15,068 bases of DNA from the NCBI GenBank assembly GCA_021815065.1, contig JAKAHI010000006.1:1-15068 (forward strand), read 5' to 3'. A program made the translations under genes and the position numbers. Shown in pieces: positions 14,022 to 15,068 of the stretch. This DNA comes from a bacterium (GTDB lineage Bacteria; JAMCPX01). Every line of letters begins with the position of its first letter. Position 1 is the stretch's first letter. The notes under the pieces are model-generated. The model had not been told where the DNA came from, searched no databases, and saw only the letters and a list, made by a program, of their open reading frames with translations.

Positions 14022-14672
14022 TTATCTGTTTTGTTCGAGTGCCGAAATTACACCATCTACGAACTGGTCTTCAGGCAGCGCACCGACGAATTCGACACCG
14101 TCATTGACGACGGTCTTGGGTACGGACTGAACACCATACTTATTGCTGATCTCCGGAAATTCAGTCGCTTCCACCATATCTGCGGTAACGAAGTCGTTTT
14201 CTATCGCTATCTTGTGTGCTGTTCTGACGGCCTTCGGACAGTAGGGACAGCTCGGTGTTACGAAAACCTGGATTCTGACCGGTTTGTCGATGGCCTGTAA
14301 CTTCTTTTTGGATTCTTCGGCAAGATGGCTGCTGCCCTCGGATACATCCATAATATCTTCAATTACGGAAGCGAATTCATAACCCGCGGGTATGCCGTAG
14401 TAGCGAATGCCGTAATCTTTTACTCCTTCTATAATAAGGGCCGGATACTTGTCGATCTTATAGTGTTCTTTCTTATCGTTCTGTGTGGCATAATCATAAT
14501 GCTCGACTTTGATCTTGTCGGAGAGCGAACCCAACTCATCGATAAGCATTTTTTCATCGTTGCAATAGGTACAATCCTCTTCCTGTGTAAAAAGAACCAG
14601 CTTTACGTCGTTCTTGAGCTTTGAAAACTCTGTTTTTAAATACTCTTTATCTTTTTCCTGCAGTAAACCCAT
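14022..14672 (-). CDS. Two-domain glutaredoxin-like protein disulfide oxidoreductase (PDO type)
   Basis: 216 residues with two thioredoxin-fold halves. The first has a CTYC site (34-37, in TQEEDCTYCNDEKML) and cis-Pro at 77 (KYPALII); the second has a CPYC site (142-145, in FVTPSCPYCPKAV) and cis-Pro at 185 (SVPKTVV). Both sites keep both cysteines, so both may be active. This is the layout of PDO proteins of thermophiles and anaerobes and of the N-terminal domain of AhpF. No signal peptide, so it is cytoplasmic. GGAGG precedes the ATG at ideal spacing. It follows trxB by 11 bases, and a TrxB-PDO pair usually forms an NADPH-driven thiol-reducing system. Confidence 0.93.
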   Translation of the reverse strand: MGLLQEKDKEYLKTEFSKLKNDVKLVLFTQEEDCTYCNDEKMLIDELGSLSDKIKVEHYDYATQNDKKEHYKIDKYPALIIEGVKDYGIRYYGIPAGYEFASVIEDIMDVSEGSSHLAEESKKKLQAIDKPVRIQVFVTPSCPYCPKAVRTAHKIAIENDFVTADMVEATEFPEISNKYGVQSVPKTVVNDGVEFVGALPEDQFVDGVISALEQNR

Positions 14673-14683
14673 GTTACCTCCGT

Positions 14684-15068
14684 TTATTTTTTTACTGTAT
14701 CTAATCTTTCTATATATCTTTGAACCGATGAACCGGCCAAGGCTCCATCTCCAACTGCAGTTGCAACCTGCCGTACTATTTTGGACCGAATATCTCCTGC
14801 TGCAAATATACCCGGCTGATTCGTGCCCATGTTCTCATCTGTTATTATATATCCGTTTTGATCGAGAGTTACAATATCTTTCACAAAACCTGTATTCGGG
14901 TTGTTGCCGATAAAGATGAAAACCCCGTTTATCTTCTTTTCATACAGGGTGCCTGTTTTCTGGTTCTTGACCGAGACGGCTTCCACGGTCTTTTTTCCTC
15001 TTATATCGGTGATCACGGAATCCCATATGAATTCTATCGAAGGTATGCCGAAGGCGCGTTCCTGCAGT
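14684..15068 (-). CDS. trxB: Thioredoxin reductase, C-terminal part (cut by window edge)
   Basis: The frame is open without a stop from its TGA-side end at 14684 to the window edge; about 127 codons are visible, so the N-terminal FAD-binding and CxxC part lies outside. The visible part has the TrxB end pattern: GVFIFIGNNPNTGFV, then GIFAAGDIRSKIVRQVATAV followed by GDGALAGSSVQRYIE, i.e. the second FAD-binding motif and the RQVATAVGDGA stretch that contacts FAD. TrxB passes electrons from NADPH to thioredoxins or, as the neighbour suggests, to a PDO. It is the most upstream gene seen of the right-hand minus-strand operon. Confidence 0.93.
   Translation of the reverse strand, partial: LQERAFGIPSIEFIWDSVITDIRGKKTVEAVSVKNQKTGTLYEKKINGVFIFIGNNPNTGFVKDIVTLDQNGYIITDENMGTNQPGIFAAGDIRSKIVRQVATAVGDGALAGSSVQRYIERLDTVKK

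Overview
The window looks like ordinary chromosome of a Gram-negative, probably anaerobic bacterium. An outer-membrane-type beta-barrel protein, an MglA-type GTPase, PATAN/DUF4388 domains and an anaerobe-style thiol-redox cluster together suggest the former Deltaproteobacteria or a neighbouring phylum such as Nitrospirota. This placement is inference from gene content only. I see no tRNA, rRNA, CRISPR array, insertion sequence or phage gene. No stretch over 300 bases lacks a gene; the longest gap is about 150 bases (1519-1670).

Left block, minus strand (1-1518): the conserved cluster rpmH - rnpA - yidD - yidC (yidC cut by the left edge). The genes overlap or nearly abut. The rnpA reading frame has no ATG, GTG or TTG where the protein must begin. 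The best start is an ATT codon that overlaps the end of rpmH, and a default gene call would start 42 residues too late. dnaA is not next to rpmH here.

Middle block, plus strand (1671-11309): nine genes with overlaps or gaps of at most 13 bases, reading as one operon from a promoter near 1614-1642. Order: degenerate receiver + two PATAN/DUF4388 domains; zinc-ribbon membrane protein; birA (biotin ligase without DNA-binding domain); coaX (type III pantothenate kinase); short TPR-like protein; EF-G paralogue with an altered switch II; single-pass membrane protein with a SPOR-like C-terminus; helical protein with a repetitive Leu-Pro linker; MglA-like GTPase with a roughly 100-residue C-terminal extension. 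Two cofactor genes thus sit inside what looks like a signalling or polarity set built around the GTPase. No MglB (roadblock) partner is present in the window.

Right block, minus strand (11333-15068): trxB (cut by the right edge) - two-domain glutaredoxin-like disulfide oxidoreductase - CoA-disulfide reductase/NADH oxidase family flavoprotein - OsmC family protein - outer-membrane beta-barrel protein. This reads as a thiol-redox operon, with electrons plausibly moving from NAD(P)H through TrxB to the two-domain oxidoreductase, and with an unexpected translationally coupled outer-membrane gene at its end. It converges on the middle operon across only 23 bases with no visible terminator.
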